From NCBI GenBank assembly GCA_030278955.1, contig JAOANR010000006.1:12609915-12673914 (forward strand): 64,000 nt of DNA, written 5' to 3'. Source of the stretch: Hygrophila difformis (lineage: Eukaryota > Streptophyta > Magnoliopsida > Lamiales > Acanthaceae). Of the stretch, positions 11,274 through 22,545 are shown in pieces; positions within the stretch are counted from its first letter, which is position 1; each line of letters opens with the position of its first letter. The notes beneath the pieces are model-generated. The model searched no databases. It was not told the DNA's origin and worked only from the letters and a program-made list of their open reading frames with translations. The translations under genes and the position numbers were made by a program.

Positions 11274-12270
11274 TTATACATAATGGAGTAATAGAAAATG
11301 GCAAACTGAAATATAAAAAATCTTTCAGAAATTTGGAAATAAAAATTAATTAGAGAGGATACAATAATTACTCTTATAATTAGTTTACCAAAAAAAAAAA
11401 TTACTCTTATCATTACTAGACGTCACGTAACAAACAGAAATTGGGAGTTGGGACGGACAACGATTGCAACCACACAAATAGAAAATTCGTTTTCTCTTGT
11501 AATGTTTTAAGAAAGATCTATCATGATAAACTTTCTTAAAGCACCATTTTCTCATTGCGGTTTTGCTAATAAACTTGTTGACAGTTTAGGACTTTGCTAA
11601 GAAAATTTTCTTTGTTTTTATCTTTAGGTTGAATCATCATAGAAGGATAGATTCTCAATACAATATATATTTTCAGGGTTCACTCTACAACCTAACGACT
11701 AATTTGGCGGCCAACTGAAAGTATTCCCTTCTTTCAATTCCTAGCTAGCTACCTATAACCTATATTCCTCAGTATTTTATTAATTAGTAGTTTACCTTGT
11801 TTAATTACTTATATTAATTAAAAACCATTATAATAACGGAATTTTACGACCGAATGATTGAAGGAATTCCACGCCTGATGAAATATATGGTCACTGCTAG
11901 TGACTTAAATAGTTATCGAATATCGATATATAATTTATGTCGCTAGTTAATAATCGAATTAGTAAATCCATGTAGTAAAATGGATTCGTTGTTTCATTCA
12001 TTCATAATGCATCAATAATCACATCCCCTCTTTTTGATCAAATGATCGTAGACTGACTGACGTCACTAGACTCTTTCGCATATGCATGCAGTTTTAGAAA
12101 GGCTGAACAAAATGTGACAAGAAATATCATAGAAAAATCAAATATACTCAAAGAAGCATCATAATTCAAAATAATCATAATAATAATGATAATAAATAAA
12201 TAAATAAATTCCATACATTTAGAATAACTTTTTATTAAAATCTCAAATTAAAGCACTAAAAGTGCAGAGT
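11274..12270. other. intergenic stretch
   Basis: No gene or bounded element is supported. The last 100 bp are (A/T)-rich simple sequence next to the solo LTR. Confidence 0.5.
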
Positions 12271-12275
12271 GTATT

Positions 12276-14874
12276 TGTAACACCCCGGTTTTTGGTCACC
12301 CAGGTCGGGATGTCACCGCCACATCTCCCTAGTAAGACACGGTTTCTCCGAGCTTACTAAAGAGATGCAAGGCTAGGTATTGCAGTGTTTAAAACATTTA
12401 AAGCATTCAAAATAGCCCATACAATATAATTCAAAATTAATAATAGCATAGCGCAGCGGAAATATTTAGTTTAGTACAGTATCGCAGCGGAAAATATAAA
12501 AAGGGCCGACATGGCCAAAACACGGGTTAAACAGGCCCGTTCATAAGGTAGTCTACATACGAAATTTAAAAGCAAAATAAAAGTTCCCAAAATCCCATGC
12601 ATGATTCGTGCTCACACATGCTCATTCCACATATTCTGTAGAGAAAGGAATAAAAACGGTTTTGATCAGCAAAATTGCTGAGTAAGTTAACACATGCATG
12701 ATCGTAGGGTTTAAAAGCCATAACTTTAATAATTTAACAAAAGCATGATAATAACATAATATTTGATTTCATATAATCCATATCATATAGCACAATCTAT
12801 CTCAGGCTCTATTTAATAACACCTATCACATGGTTCAAGATAATAGCCATAATTTAAATAAAGCATTTAAATAATTTAATTTGACAACAATATCATTTAA
12901 TCAAGTTTAATTTAATTTAGAATCCCCATTACATTCCCGATTTGGTATTTCAAAGTTTCACGATAAAGATCGCGATGTCAACAAGTTTAGCCGGTAGCCC
13001 GGCGGCCGCAGCCGTATCAGCCATACCCAGTACCACTCCGGAGCCTCGGGAAACCCATACGGATATTCACGAGAGTGTAGGCTCTATGTTTCGCCGTTTT
13101 GGCAATATCACATTTCAAGTATAGCGCGCGGGGTCACCATCGTCCATTACGGCACGAAGTGAATCGTTAGGGGGCACCCTGCAGAGCACTCACCCCTAAT
13201 TTTAATTTATCAAGTTTGTAAGGGGATTTAGTTTTTAAAATCTGCCTTCCATTGTATAAATTTAGAAACAATATCTCAATTCGTTTCAACCCTAAAGGTT
13301 AATTCCATGTTTCAACAAGATTTCAAAATTTCGTTCGGTAAATCACAGTTTACTCCAAAATTCGTCTAAAATCAGATTTAATTCCAAAAATTCCAAAATT
13401 TCATATCTGACTCGGAAACATCAAGATCTACAACTTTCGTGTTTTAACTTTTTCAATCCGAGATACCTAAGTAGGTCAAAAACGCCAATTTTCGCATAAC
13501 AAGAAATCTGTCCGAGATTAATACATCACAGTTCAAAGATTTCAATCTCTACCATATCAATTCAACTCCAAATTTAATGAAATTTGACAGGGATCATCTT
13601 AAGACATTTATCTACAACTTTCATGTTCGGCCAAAGATCTAAAACAGCCTAGATCCTATGTCAAAAACGTGATCAAGATCATTCCTAAGTTATGTCCAAG
13701 ATTTCAAGATCTAGAATTAAACAGTTCGGTTTCGACAGGTTTTCACAGATCAAATCAACTCCAAAAATTCTCAAATTTTTACAGTAGCTAGGTCTAAGTC
13801 TTAGGAACGTTTTTCGTGTTTTAAGTTTTTCCGTTTGAGTTCGTTTTAAGGGTCGGAAAAATTCACCAAATCTGTTGCGTCGGTAGAAGACAAAAGTGGA
13901 CAGGTTTATGGTTCTTGTTGAATCTTTTAGGTTTCGAATGTTTTAAAATCTCCCAAAACCATGTAAGGTTAACTTACAGTGTCTATGAACGTCGGGGATG
14001 TCCAATTCGGAGGCGTGGCTTCCAGATCACCGTTTCTCCTCTCCGTTCGTCGGGTTCTACGATCTAGATTCGATACGAGGGTGTAGAAAGAAAAAGGGGA
14101 TAATTAGGATTCGTTTTCGAATCGTTTATTGAATAAAGGTTGGACCGAGACTTACCACGACTATGGAGATCTGTAGAGAAACTCGTCCAACAGCGTTCGT
14201 CTTGGTTTCGTGCCTCCGACGACTCCGGATTTAGGGTTTCGAACGTATAGAATGTTTTAGGGTTTCGTAAACTTGTTCGGGGCTCCCAAGGGGCTTATTT
14301 ATAGAATTCTAAGTCCCTAGGGCGTCCACAACCGAGCTAGAAGTCTGGAGTCGAGAGATGTTCAACCGAACGTCGAAAAATCCGCGTTCGGGCGAGAGAT
14401 TCACGCAACAAACGAATCTGTGAAGTGGCGCGGTCGTGGCGCGCTGAAGCCCTTCCACCGCGCGGCCACCGCGCCGACTTCGCCTGGACTTCGGTCCGGG
14501 CGGGTCGTGCGATCCGTCGTGCTTTTCCGCCTCTCTTTCGGATTTCTATTCCTCTATGCTCCCGAATTCCGATTTCCGGGGTATATTCGGGTTCATACTT
14601 TCTCTCTAATTTTATTCTCAGTCTAATTGAATGTTTTGGACTCGAATACTCGAGTTCATTAGTGTCGGGTTTTGGTGTACCATTTATCCATCCTTTTATT
14701 GAATTAAATTCCTTTACTTCCTTTTTAAGTAAAAGTCTCATTTCTCATTTCCCTATCTTTATTTATTTATTTTATTTGCTGGATTTGTTTATTTATTTAT
14801 AGTATGTATTTTATTTATTATTTATTTATTTAATTATTGTTTTATTTTATGTTGGAAAATTCTCGAGTATTACA
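12276..14874 (-). mobile_element. solo LTR, Ty3/gypsy type (Tekay/Del-like), minus orientation
   Basis: The segment starts TGTAACACCCCGG and ends CTCGAGTATTACA (TG...CA). It is flanked by a perfect 5-bp repeat GTATT (12271-12275 and 14875-14879), so both ends are genuine. No primer site, gag or pol is attached, which makes it a solo LTR of 2599 bp left by recombination between two LTRs. On the minus strand it begins TGTAATACTCGAGAATTTTC and contains a TATA box (14296-14303), so that is the transcribed orientation. Plant chromovirus LTRs of the Tekay/Del group are long and start similarly, hence the assignment. A block around 13030-13110 (GGAGCCTCGGGAAACCCATA) recurs in the LTR at the right edge of the window. 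Confidence 0.85.
14296..14303 (-). promoter_or_regulatory. TATA box of the solo LTR
   Basis: TATAAATA on the minus strand, followed by AGCCCCTTGGGAGCCCCG. A GC-rich stretch lies upstream of it at 14400-14560. The related right-edge LTR has TATAAATA in the corresponding place at 63011-63018. Confidence 0.55.
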
Positions 14875-14879
14875 GTATT

Positions 14880-15478
14880 TCTTTGACCGCATAAATTTAC
14901 ACAAATGGAACAATTTAATTGTGAAGACTTGAAAGAAGCATAATTATAAGTTAGCTGCCTTTAATGTAGTTCTTCACGCATTTAATCTTAGGAATCATAA
15001 CTCAGAAGATGCTTGCTCCATATGAAGGAATGTGTCCTGAAAATGAATAATATATATCTGCAGGAAAAGAAAGGCATATTCTCAACATGAGGTGAGGTAT
15101 ATAACCTGACAACACGCATATAATACAAACGGTGTTGTCATGTTGTTTCTTGGCATTGTTACCGGCAAACGAGACGCCCCATATCTGAAAAATCAGACCG
15201 TAAAATATAAAGACACTCAGAAAAGGAAAACATAATTGGTCTAGATAGTCGCAACTAGTAGAAGGCAAAAGCAATAAAGCAAATTAGTTCACGCTTCACA
15301 TATGAGTATGTGATGCTGTAGGTGTTCCATGATAGAAGTGCTCAAGCCTGATCTTTTTTACAACTTCTGCTTGATGTAAATAATTAATGGGAAAACTAGG
15401 GCAAGGTACCCATGGAAAAAATATTATTAGAGTCAAAGCCCCTCCATTTCAAACATTGTGTTTTAGGCCCTATGTAAT
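14880..15478. other. intergenic stretch with one exon-like segment
   Basis: On the minus strand 15184-15106 has an acceptor-like TTTTTCAG before it, a donor-like CAG|GTTATA after it, and is open in one frame. No partner exon could be joined, so it is not called as a gene. Confidence 0.25.
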
Positions 15479-15950
15479 AACTTGGTAAATCACATACCAA
15501 GAACTTGGTAAAACACATACTAATAACTTGGTAAACACATAAGGTAATCGTGGTAATCACATACTAAAAACTTGGTAAAGCACGTATGGTATATGTGGAA
15601 TAACTTGGTAAACATCATAAGATATATGTGGTAAAGCGCACACCAATAACCTGGTAAACACCATAAATATTTTTGGTAAAGCACATACCAAGACTTAGTA
15701 AATACCATATGGTATATGTGGAATAACTTGGTAAACACCATAAAGTATTTGTGGTAAAGTACATACAAAAAACTTGGTAAATATCATATGATATATGTGG
15801 TAAACCACGTATCAGTAACTTGGTAAGTACTAAGATATGGTAGCTATGGTAAGACACATACTAATACAGTGGTAAACCACATATCATTAACCTGGTAAAT
15901 ACCATATAGTATCTAGGTAAGGCACATACAATAACCTAGTAAACCAAATC
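15479..15950. repeat. minisatellite with 23-bp unit and 46-bp higher-order unit
   Basis: The array is made of diverged copies of AACTTGGTAAATCACATACC plus AAG or AAT (23 bp). Most copies pair into a 46-bp unit of the form AACTTGGTAAACACCATATG-GTATATGTGGTAAAGCACAT-ACCAAT. I count about 20 half-units. Each half carries a dyad, CTTGGTA at the start and TACCAAG (or a variant) at the end with a 7-bp spacer. It is non-coding; long frames on the minus strand arise only from the periodic sequence. Confidence 0.85.
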
Positions 15951-16134
15951 AAACATGTGATGGGGTGCAAAGTGTAATAAAATTGGAATGGGGCCTAAAA
16001 AATGGAAAGATTTTTAAAAAGGGTCTGGGCCCAAATTTACCGAATAATGGGGATTATTAAATATCACAATACATTTAACCGCATGGATCATTAACAATAT
16101 GTTTTTGAATTCTGATATGGAGCGATTCCCTTAA

Positions 16135-17365
16135 CGGTGCGTTTGGTTGAAGGGATCTTAGATTACCAGTGGGAATGTGATTACTGGGAATGTAAGATTA
16201 CTGAGAATATGAGATTGCTGGGAATCTTATTTTTTGATGTTTTAAGATTATTGCGTTTGGTTAGATTGGGAATCTCAGATTTTTAGTTCTAATTAATTTA
16301 CAATAATGTCCCTGAATTTCAATTGAACGAATGTTATAAATATGTCATTTTGCTACACAATAGAAATATTTAAGCCAATTTATTTTTTAAAATATTGAAA
16401 ATTCTTTATATGTAATTTATTGTATAATAATTACTTATTTAATGTCTCTAAATCCTTATTATTTTTGTTTTATATATAGAAGAAAAGTAAATTTTAAGAA
16501 AATATAAAAATATATATTAAAATATGAGAATATATATATTTTAAAAATATGTTTAAATAATTTTCAAAATTTTTCAATTTATTTTTTAAAATTAAATTTC
16601 ATATATTTATCATTTTAGAATACAAATATCTAAATTTATAAAATAAAATAATTATAAAAAGTGAGGGTATAAAAGTCAAATTAATGTAAAAGTAGGTAAA
16701 GTGGAGGTAGGGCCCGTTTGGATTGACTTTTGAAAAAAGCAGAAGCCAAAAGCAGAAGCAGAAGTGAAAGCCAAAAGCAGAAGCATGTAACTTTTGTGTT
16801 TGGGTGGAATGTTTGAAAAGCAGTTTTTTTTCAAAAGTGTGTTTGGATGTGTAAAAGTGAAAAGTGCTTTTTAAATGTATAAATTACCAAAAAGGACATG
16901 CTACTTAATATGATAATAAGATATATTTATAGTGTAATTTATATTAAGTAATGAGGGTATTTAAGTCTTTGCACAATTTACGAAGTGCTTTTGGCTTCTG
17001 CTTTTCGGAGAAGCACCCCTGGGCTGCTTCTCCCAGAAGCACTTTTGCAGCTTTTCGAGGTGCTTCTGCTTTTTTTAAAAAGCCAAACCAGACGTTTTTT
17101 TTCCCCAAAAGTGCTTTTGGCAGAAGCAAAAGCCAAAAGCACATTGGTAGAAGCCAATCCAAACACCCTCGTAGTAATCTAAGATTACCTGCCCTCCAGG
17201 TGGGAATGTGATTCCCACCTAAAACAAGTAACATTCCCACCTCGACCTCGGTGGGAATGTGACATTCCCACATGAAACATGCCCCGAACCAAACATGGGC
17301 ATGTTTCATTCCCTACCCAAGATTCCCAGTGGGAATCTCAGATCCCCGAACCACCAAACGCCCCG
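16135..17365. mobile_element. PIF/Harbinger-type non-autonomous element
   Basis: Inverted ends CGGTGCGTTTGGTT (left) and, read inward from the right, CGGGGCGTTTGGTG continue as an imperfect inverted repeat of about 45 bp that includes CTTAGATTACCAGTGGGAAT. A 3-bp TAA flanks both sides (16132-16134 and 17366-17368), as for Tourist-like elements. Subterminal GTGGGAATGTGA blocks occur in both orientations. No transposase frame. A second element (16710-17170) is inserted inside. Confidence 0.75.
16710..17170. mobile_element. nested MITE with GGGCCCGTTTGGATTG ends
   Basis: The ends are GGGCCCGTTTGGATTGACTT and the inverted form of GAGGGTGTTTGGATTGGCTT. GTA flanks both sides (16707-16709 and 17171-17173). 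The interior is full of AAAAGCAGAAGC and its complement GCTTCTGCTTTT, so the element can fold on itself. It interrupts the larger Harbinger-type element. Confidence 0.65.
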
Positions 17366-17368
17366 TAA

Positions 17369-17577
17369 GAGTCATTTGGTTGTTGGCGTGTTACATTGAG
17401 ATCAAATTTACAGTGTCCTTAAACAACGACAAGTCTTAAATATACGAGTTCAGGTAGCCATATTAACTTGAGAGAGTGCTCCAAGATAAACACAGGACCA
17501 CATATATATGACATCCTATGTAACACCTACTGATATTGATTGCATACCACGAAATAGGTAGAGTAAACTGTTTAAAA

Positions 17578-17646
<69 letters not shown>

Positions 17647-18173
17647 TATGAAGTTCAAATAGTGAAATAGAATAATGAATTTGCTGGTATTTTATACAGA
17701 TTTCCAGCCAACTCCAGTCAGTTAGCATGAATTTCTACATAAGGTGTTACCTAGTATTATATGGATAATGTAGATGCATTTTCCACAAGTTTGGTGCTCG
17801 AGTGTTGAGAAACAATAATTTAAAACATAAATGCCTAAAGAATACACCTAAATTATGGACATAATTAGCCATGGTGCCAATTTCATCATACGAATGCAGA
17901 ATATTCAGACAGATTTCGGAGTAATATGACCCATCAAGTAATTCGTAGAAGGAACGCACTTCACTTGATTTTAACTAGACATGAATAATGCAATTCTAGC
18001 TGAAGATAAGTTTGCTAAAATATAAAACCAGAAAGAGCCAACTACATCTTCTTGTTCAATATAGTCATATCAGGATCAACATATGCATACGAGAATAGTT
18101 TATAACGTTAAAAGTGGTATCAGGATGTGCATGCTTACAGTATGCAAACAAGGTCTAGCCAAGAAAGACAGCT
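17369..18173. other. 3' flank of the SVIP-like gene with a GA microsatellite
   Basis: Apart from the (GA)n tract no element is visible. The part next to 18173 is probably the 3' UTR of the SVIP-like gene. A frame at 17959-17747 on the minus strand is open but has no family match that I know. Confidence 0.35.
17581..17641. repeat. (GA)n microsatellite
   Basis: About 30 uninterrupted GA dinucleotides. Confidence 0.95.
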
Positions 18174-20134
18174 TCATCCAACCTGCCACTGCAAGTATAC
18201 AATGCATTGAAAAGATGGATCAGCTTGGATTCAGAAAGCCACCATCATCACAGGACAGGTTTGTTTTCCCAAGCGCATGGAGTAACAAATTCCAAATCCA
18301 TATTACAAAATCCGCACTTTTAAGTTTCAACAATTTGGTAAAAGAGAGAGTTAAAAGAAACGGGTGAGTATGTGTGCACGAGCACACGCCAGACAGAGTG
18401 AAAGTGATTTTGATAAAGAAGCTTGTATATGCAGAAGAATACACTAATTTGATGAAACCAAAAAGATATAAGAGAACTCGAAAAGTGAAAAATACCTTCA
18501 GAACTGGTTCCCCTCTGGTGGTATTAGCATTTTGTTTTGCAGCAGCAGCTAGCTGTGCTTTTGCTGCTCTTCCTGCTGCAGATTTTTCAAACTGCTCTTG
18601 CCTGCAGTGAGGTTATAGATAAAAGTAATAGAAACCTAGTTGTAAGACATCATCTCAATAGTCTGATCAAAAGCTGGCAAGATAACTTCAACAAAACAAA
18701 CCCAAAAAAGAAAAACTCAGGAGAGCATGTGCCATGCTCAGTTATTCACATAATCACAAAGCAAAAGGAGCCACAGTATTTCTACTGAGTGCATATCTCC
18801 ACACTTCTGTTATTTATACAAGGCTACAATAATGTACCATGTAAGAAGACTAGATAAGTACTTGATCCGATGGCTTTGTTGGGTGAAAGAAGCTTTAGAG
18901 CAAATGATACCTGGTAGCTTTAATTGGTCTGCAATAACACCCACTATAACCCCAAATGATAGTATGATACACACTGTACATAAAAGGGCCTTCTTTAGGT
19001 TTATATATCAACTTCAAATAGGAAAGTATGTTAAATGTATTGGTTCATGCTTAATCATCCAGCAGTTATTATTGAATAATTTCACTTGGCATCAACCTAT
19101 CAATTAAAAAATACTCCACAGGTTTCAGTTTCGAGTGAATTAAAAACTCCACATGAGTTTCTAGATTCACCGACAAACCACAGGCTTCCCTTACAATGTT
19201 GCTACATGAATCTGTCAAAAGAAATCTTGCAAATGAAACCCTACATTCTTTGAAATTCCTACCCTGCTCCAATTTATTCGGTGAAGTTATTCAACCCCAA
19301 AACCAAGCTATTCCACACTGAGGCACATGTGAAAGTTGAATTGTTGAAAACATAGGTAGTATTTGTTTCTTTCCAAATACAGTATGTGTTTCTCCAAAAT
19401 CAAACTTGAATCAAAATGTCGTTACATGCTTTTGCACATCTCCATTTTAAAAAGAGATTGGTACACATTCACTAGAAAGCTTTGGTCCCTCTATGCCTTC
19501 CAATAAGTAGATTGGAAATTCAGAGCTTCAACATCTATACACTTTTTTCTGAACGCCATGTGTATAACTTTCTAGCATAAATTCAACTGAGAATTGAATC
19601 GAGATTGTTTGGTACTAAAATTTGTGAAAAATACATAGAATTAATACTATGAATATGAGTCTGACACCCATGGTGCAAGTCGCCAACGCTGGCTTTTCCC
19701 CGCAACATTTACCAAAAGAAACTAAATGTATAAAAAGAAAGTGGCTCTGGGAAAAGATTTGAACAAAGAACAAAATTACATCCAAATCAATTACCAGAAT
19801 CAGGGCCATATGCAACGTTATTCTATAATTAAAGATGTTATCTTGAAGTCTCCATCAACGATTTCACATAATTATCATCATTCTTCATCTAACAAGAATT
19901 CCGCTATCCAACACGAATGCAGAAAAACCCCTATTTCATTCACTGATCATAAAAAATCAAAGAACTGATTCAAGCACTGAAAAAATACAAGATCCGCAGA
20001 ATAATGGGAAAAGACGATGGAAACCTTTTCTGCGCAGCTTCGGCGGCTCTAGCACGGGCTTCCTCAGATGCCAAACGCTCCTCTTCTCGTCTACGCTGCT
20101 TGCTTCCGCCACCAAAGCAAGCAAAGCAATCCAT
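18174..20134 (-). CDS. small VCP/p97-interacting-protein (SVIP)-like protein
   Basis: Three small exons on the minus strand: 20134-20025, 18601-18496 and 18188-18174. Junctions are AAAAG|GTTTCC, CTGCAG|G, CTGAAG|GTATTT and CTTGCAG|TGG. The joined frame is 76 residues. It starts MDCFACFGGGSKQRRREEER, continues with the Ala/Glu/Arg helix ARARAAEAAQKRQEQFEKSA, and ends GEPVLKWQVG. Short plant proteins with a Cys-rich N-terminus, this AAEAAQKRQEQFEKSA helix and a C-terminal LKW are annotated as SVIP-like. The Ala/Arg helix resembles the VCP-interacting motif through which animal SVIP binds the N domain of p97/Cdc48 and inhibits ER-associated degradation. N-terminal Cys residues could be acylated for membrane attachment. 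The function in plants is inferred. Intron 1 (1423 bp) and intron 2 (307 bp) hold nothing notable. Confidence 0.8.
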
Positions 20135-20301
20135 CCAGGTTTCTCCTATTCTTTGCTTTGGCGTGTTATTGAAGAATGAGCAGGACACGCTTATTAGCAC
20201 TTCCTCCCATCTTCAATATGTGAACATTGTGACTTTCACGAAATATATTGTGAGATTTGTGGTTAAATTATACTCCTACTAGTATAAAATATACTACATC
20301 G

Positions 20302-20304
<3 letters not shown>

Positions 20305-20336
<32 letters not shown>
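20305..20336. repeat. T32 homopolymer
   Basis: Uninterrupted T-run just left of foldback element B. Confidence 0.9.
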
Positions 20337-20359
20337 CTGGTTATGGATAATTTTTTGGC

Positions 20360-21464
20360 GGAAAAAAGGCCAAATATATCCCTTTTGTTTCAAAAAAAGC
20401 CAAATCTATCCTTTTTTATTTTATTACCGAATTTATCCTCTACGTATGCTAATTATATCCAGAAATATCCTAAATTCACTAATTGTGAAATGGCTGCTGA
20501 CGTGGCAATAAATTAACTTAAACCCTACACGCTGGATGGGATTTGAAGTGTCTCTCAATTAGGGCTGGGGAAAAATACCGAGTATACCGCATACCGCACA
20601 TACCGTATCGAAAAAAAAATATCGAAATTTTCGGTATACCGTAATTTTCGGTACGGTATCATACCGGAAAAAATTCTCCGTACCGTATACCTTACCGAAC
20701 TTTACGGTATGAAAAATTTCATATCGTTACCGTACCGAACATTTCGGTATACCGATCTTCGGTATACCGAAAGTTTCGGTATGAAATATTTTCATACCGT
20801 TTCCATACCGACATTCCGGTAAGTTCGGTATATTCCGCTATACCGAACATTCAGTACATACCGACATACTGTATCGCGGTATATACCGACATACCGTATC
20901 GCGGTATATACCGACATACCGTATCGCGGTATATACCGACATACCAAATATTCACTACATACCGACATACCGGTATTGCGGTATATACCGGCATACCGAA
21001 CTTTCGCTATATACCAACATACCGATATTACGGTATATAACGGTATCGCGGTATATACTGATACCGTGGTATTTACCAAAGTTCGGTACGGTAGCGATAT
21101 ACCGCGGTATAAAAAAATTTATACCGTTACCGTACCGAAAGATTTCGGTACGGTATGATACCATACCGAAAATTACGGTATACCGAAAATTTCGATATTT
21201 TCGGTATTTTTTCGATACGGTATGTGCGATATGTAGTATATTCGGTATTTTTCCCCAACCCTAATTGAGACACACTTCAAATTCGATCCAGCGTGTAGGG
21301 TTTAAGTTAATTTATTGCCACGTCAGCAGGCATTCCATGATTAGTGAATTTAGGATATTTTCGGATATAATTAGCATATGTAGAGGATAAATTCGGTAAT
21401 AAAATAGAAAAAGGATAGATTTAGCTTCTTTTTAAACAAAAATGATATATTTGGCCATTTTTCC
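20360..21464. mobile_element. foldback Mutator-like element B
   Basis: A perfect 10-bp repeat ATTTTTTGGC flanks the element (20350-20359 and 21465-21474). It begins GGAAAAAAGGCCAAATATAT and ends with the inverse. The outer arms (about 230 bp) lead directly into inner inverted sequence starting AGGGCTGGGGAAAAATACCG on the left and mirrored on the right. As a result close to 500 bp of each half can pair with the other. The interior is crowded with GGTATACCG-type palindromes. No coding capacity. Confidence 0.85.
20865..20939. repeat. 25-bp tandem repeat in the loop of foldback element B
   Basis: Three copies of a 25-bp unit, CATACCGTATCGCGGTATAT followed by ACCGA, with one substitution in the first copy. 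The unit itself is nearly self-complementary (ATACCG...CGGTAT). Confidence 0.85.
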
Positions 21465-21839
21465 ATTTTTTGGCACACTGTTTAAATCTGATTTAAATTT
21501 TTATCGTACGAAACATAGTCAAGTCAAGTGATGTTTTATTAGATTTTATTAGTTTTATCTAATCATATAGTTTTAGATAATTAAATTTTTATAAGTTTTC
21601 ATTGTACATAATTTAAATTATTAACTGTTAAAAATGTGTATCGACATACATGCCGGGTGGGTCCATAACAAAAATAGTGAGACGGATGAAGTATTTCCTT
21701 GTATTTCTTTATTTGTTAGTATTTTTTTCAAGGTGTATTAAAATGTTTAAAGTTTTTGTACAGCTAAAATATTAGTATAAATTATTTTGGGATGAAAACT
21801 TGGCGGTCAAGTTCTTTACTCCAACTCAACTCTCAGGTT

Positions 21840-22008
21840 TTTTTTTTTTTTGGAGGAGCCATTGAAGGCCTGGAAATGGGTAGTGGGAGTCCATGCCACA
21901 CAATTACAAAGGGGAATTAAAGGGAGGGATAGGGGGCCGATGTGAATTGAACCTCCAACCTTCCGTTGGAAGTCAAGGGACTTAACCGCTTGGGCTAGGT
22001 CCTCATCC
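21840..22008 (-). mobile_element. tRNA-derived SINE
   Basis: A perfect 13-bp direct repeat CAACTCTCAGGTT (21827-21839 and 22009-22021) brackets the element. On the minus strand it starts GATGAGGACCTAGCCCAAGC, with a tRNA-like A box (CCTAGCCCAAGCGG), then GGTTGGAGGTTCAATTC with a B box. It ends in an A-run next to the far TSD. A second copy of the family lies on the plus strand at 24535-25129. Confidence 0.85.
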
Positions 22009-22178
22009 CAACTCTCAGGTTGAGATTGGATTTAGGGAAAAAATATATATATATATATATTTAAGTTCTTATATTTTTAGTAAAAATAATAATTGAAAAC
22101 TAGAAGAGAATATGAATCATGTGAACAAGTGAGAGGAGATATGTGATTTATTGCAAATTTAGAACTATCACTGTTTTA

Positions 22179-22360
22179 GGTGAATACCAGGGTATCCTCA
22201 GGCAACATTGGACCTAACACTAATACCTCGAGATCTGCAAGGGCAATTAATGGCGCCTCTCCTAAAGCAGTTTTTTGCATACACAAGGCTCGAACCCGAG
22301 ACCTTGCTTAAGCGACTAAAACCCCATCCACTCAAGCCAACTGCTGTTGGTGAAAAAAAA
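22179..22360 (+). mobile_element. short retroposon with A-tail and antisense tRNA-like boxes
   Basis: A perfect 15-bp direct repeat ACTATCACTGTTTTA flanks it (22164-22178 and 22361-22375). The plus strand ends in GGTGAAAAAAAAA right before the repeat, so reverse transcription used a plus-sense RNA. The tRNA-like boxes lie on the minus strand instead: AGTTGGCTTGAGTGG as A box and GGTTCGAGCC (22287-22296) as B box. It is non-coding. Confidence 0.7.
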
Positions 22361-22545
22361 ACTATCACTGTTTTAATCTTCAAACTATGTAAAATAATTC
22401 CGCTGCAAGGTTTTGAGTTGAAGTGTGTAAGATAATTCCGCTTCTTATGTAGATTGTCGAGTGATTAATTTGGGATATAATATATCCTAATATTCAGTTA
22501 TTCAGAAAAATATGTAAAGTGAATAAATAAATAAATTAGTTTTCT

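Larger units (their letters stand above)
20294..21691. mobile_element. Stowaway-like MITE interrupted by foldback MULE B
   Basis: The right part (21475-21691) is a typical Stowaway tail: TTTTATCTAATCATATAGTT, then TGTGTATCGACATAC, ending GAGACGGATGAAG before TA. The left part (20294-20359) opens CTACATCGGAG after TA and is dominated by a 32-T tract (20305-20336). The two parts are separated by the 10-bp-TSD element at 20360-21464. The left end match is weak. Confidence 0.45.

Noticed and set aside
14337..14802. Long frames on both strands near 14400
   Set aside because: They fall in the GC-rich promoter part of the solo LTR, with no protein family match.
15002..15274. Minus-strand frame with an exon-like segment (15184-15106)
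   Set aside because: Splice-like borders exist, but no neighbouring exon joins in phase and the peptide is not recognisable.
15520..15857. Two minus-strand frames of about 80 codons
   Set aside because: They are periodic Tyr/Leu-rich translations of the 23/46-bp minisatellite.
15414..16060. A fourth foldback MULE around the minisatellite (GGAAAAAATATTATTAGAGT at 15414)
   Set aside because: The left edge resembles the family start, but I could find no inverse end or 10-bp repeat on the right.
17581..17641. CRISPR-like or other spaced repeat array
   Set aside because: It is a simple GA microsatellite; no spaced-repeat array of that kind occurs in the window, nor is one expected in a plant nuclear genome.
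17747..17959. 70-codon minus-strand frame downstream of the SVIP-like gene
   Set aside because: No recognisable domain; it lies where a 3' UTR is expected and cannot be joined to other exons.
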